Shown here piece after piece: positions 63,477 to 64,000 of a stretch of DNA of 64,000 nt. The notes below the pieces were generated by a model that did not search any database, had not been told where the DNA came from, and saw only the letters and a list, made by a program, of their open reading frames with translations. The stretch is taken from NCBI RefSeq assembly GCF_001511835.1, contig NZ_LN997848.1, positions 4,492,001 through 4,556,000 on the forward strand, in the 5' to 3' direction. The position numbers were made by a program, and so were the translations under genes. Numbering within the stretch: position 1 is the first letter of the stretch; each line of letters opens with the position of its first letter. Source of the stretch: Magnetospirillum sp. XM-1 (lineage in GTDB: Bacteria; Pseudomonadota; Alphaproteobacteria; Rhodospirillales; Magnetospirillaceae).

Positions 63477-64000
63477 ATGTCCGACGGTGTCTGGCAGAAT
63501 TTGAGACTGCGCCAGCGTTTCATGATCGTGGTCGGCCTGGGCGTCATCGTCATGGCCGCCGTGATCGTGATCTTCATCGCCCGGTTCGAGGAGCGCGCCA
63601 TGGAGCGCAAGCTCCACGAGCTCAGCGTCAACGAGATGACCTCGCTGCATGCCCTGATCCTCAACGTCATGGCCACCCGCCCCGAGGATGCCGACAACAT
63701 CGGCATCAAGGTCTTCAACAAGTGGTTCGACTCCCGCAACATTCATTACGCCGGCAAGGTCTGGAGCGTCTGGGGCCCCAAGGTCGCCGCCCACATGAAG
63801 GACGTCGAGCCTGAGCGCGCCCCCAAGCTCCCCCAGGACGACATCGACCGCGAGGCCCTGGACACCGGCAAGGCGGTCGGGCGGATGGTGGGCGATTCCT
63901 ACCGCTACGCCATGCCCATCGTGCTGGGCGTCACCGACGGCGCCAAGGACGAGGTCTGTCATTCCTGCCACGGCGGCATGGGCATGAACGATGGCGAGGT
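63477..64000 (+). CDS. Membrane sensor with periplasmic heme-binding (DUF3365/Tll0287-like) domain, cut by window end
   Basis: The first ~174 residues are present. A transmembrane helix (F-M-I-V-V-G-L-G-V-I-V-M-A-A-V-I-V-I-F-I) is followed by a periplasmic region ending in E-V-C-H-S-C-H-G-G-M-G-M, a c-type heme attachment motif at about residues 160-165. The arrangement matches Tll0287-like heme sensor domains of histidine kinases, chemoreceptors or cyclases. The output domain lies beyond 64000. Starts 62 nt after the STAS gene. Confidence 0.85.
   Translation, partial: MSDGVWQNLRLRQRFMIVVGLGVIVMAAVIVIFIARFEERAMERKLHELSVNEMTSLHALILNVMATRPEDADNIGIKVFNKWFDSRNIHYAGKVWSVWGPKVAAHMKDVEPERAPKLPQDDIDREALDTGKAVGRMVGDSYRYAMPIVLGVTDGAKDEVCHSCHGGMGMNDGE

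Overview
The window is GC-rich, densely coding DNA from an alphaproteobacterium. The gene set fits a freshwater magnetotactic or denitrifying Rhodospirillaceae such as Magnetospirillum: many c-type cytochromes, cytochrome c', b561, hemerythrin, heavy c-di-GMP and response-regulator content, GTP-type PEP carboxykinase, split glycine decarboxylase, and Xaa-Pro peptidase and AlaS of alphaproteobacterial type. The genus is an inference from gene content. No magnetosome gene, rRNA, tRNA, CRISPR or prophage was seen.

Layout. 1-7.8 kb: the end of pdxH coupled to a CDF metal transporter, YqgE/AlgH, two divergent cytochrome genes sharing an FNR-type box, a CBS protein, PEP carboxykinase with a textbook terminator, a HugZ-like flavoprotein and a PCuAC copper chaperone with a Met/His-rich tail. 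8.4-9.4 kb: a complete IS630-family element whose transposase is split at an A8 tract. 9.7-13.9 kb: an XRE regulator and hldE-queF-queG (LPS heptose, queuosine). 14.0-18.2 kb: two tandem degenerate GGDEF-EAL proteins coupled by overlapping starts to an ABC-2 exporter. 18.2-21.5 kb: a methyltransferase coupled to ubiA, and an EAL protein. 21.6-26.3 kb: gcvT-gcvH-gcvPA-gcvPB behind a tandem glycine riboswitch. 26.4-36.5 kb: lipoprotein, ispH, thrB-rnhA, a c-di-GMP/response-regulator operon, TPR, NUDIX and quinone oxidoreductase genes. 36.6-39.2 kb: cytochrome c', cytochrome b561 and an MFS carrier. 39.3-42.6 kb: yicC-gmk and a MntA-HepT (MNT/HEPN) toxin-antitoxin pair coupled to an SDR gene. 42.8-48.2 kb: anion permease, DUF420 and heme O synthase, an unknown gene and Xaa-Pro aminopeptidase. 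48.2-53.9 kb: hemerythrin, three small Cys-rich proteins, glycosyltransferase, AraC regulator, nuclease-like protein, and a cytochrome/DUF2249 pair behind a second FNR-type box. 54-58.3 kb: alaS, a compositionally chimeric membrane protein and a MITE-like repeat. 58.4-64 kb: a PAS histidine kinase, then a partner-switching cluster (REC-PP2C phosphatase, RsbW-like ATPase, STAS antagonist) followed by a membrane sensor carrying a periplasmic CxxCH heme motif, cut by the window end.

The strongest candidates for undescribed biology are the dead GGDEF-EAL pair coupled to an ABC exporter, the heme-sensor-linked partner-switching cluster, the MntA with an apparent N-terminal ribbon-helix-helix extension, and the small Cys-rich protein cluster beside hemerythrin. 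Many genes overlap by 1-4 nt (ATGA, GTGA or TTGA), so translational coupling is common here. Palindromic dispersed repeats sit in several intergenic gaps.
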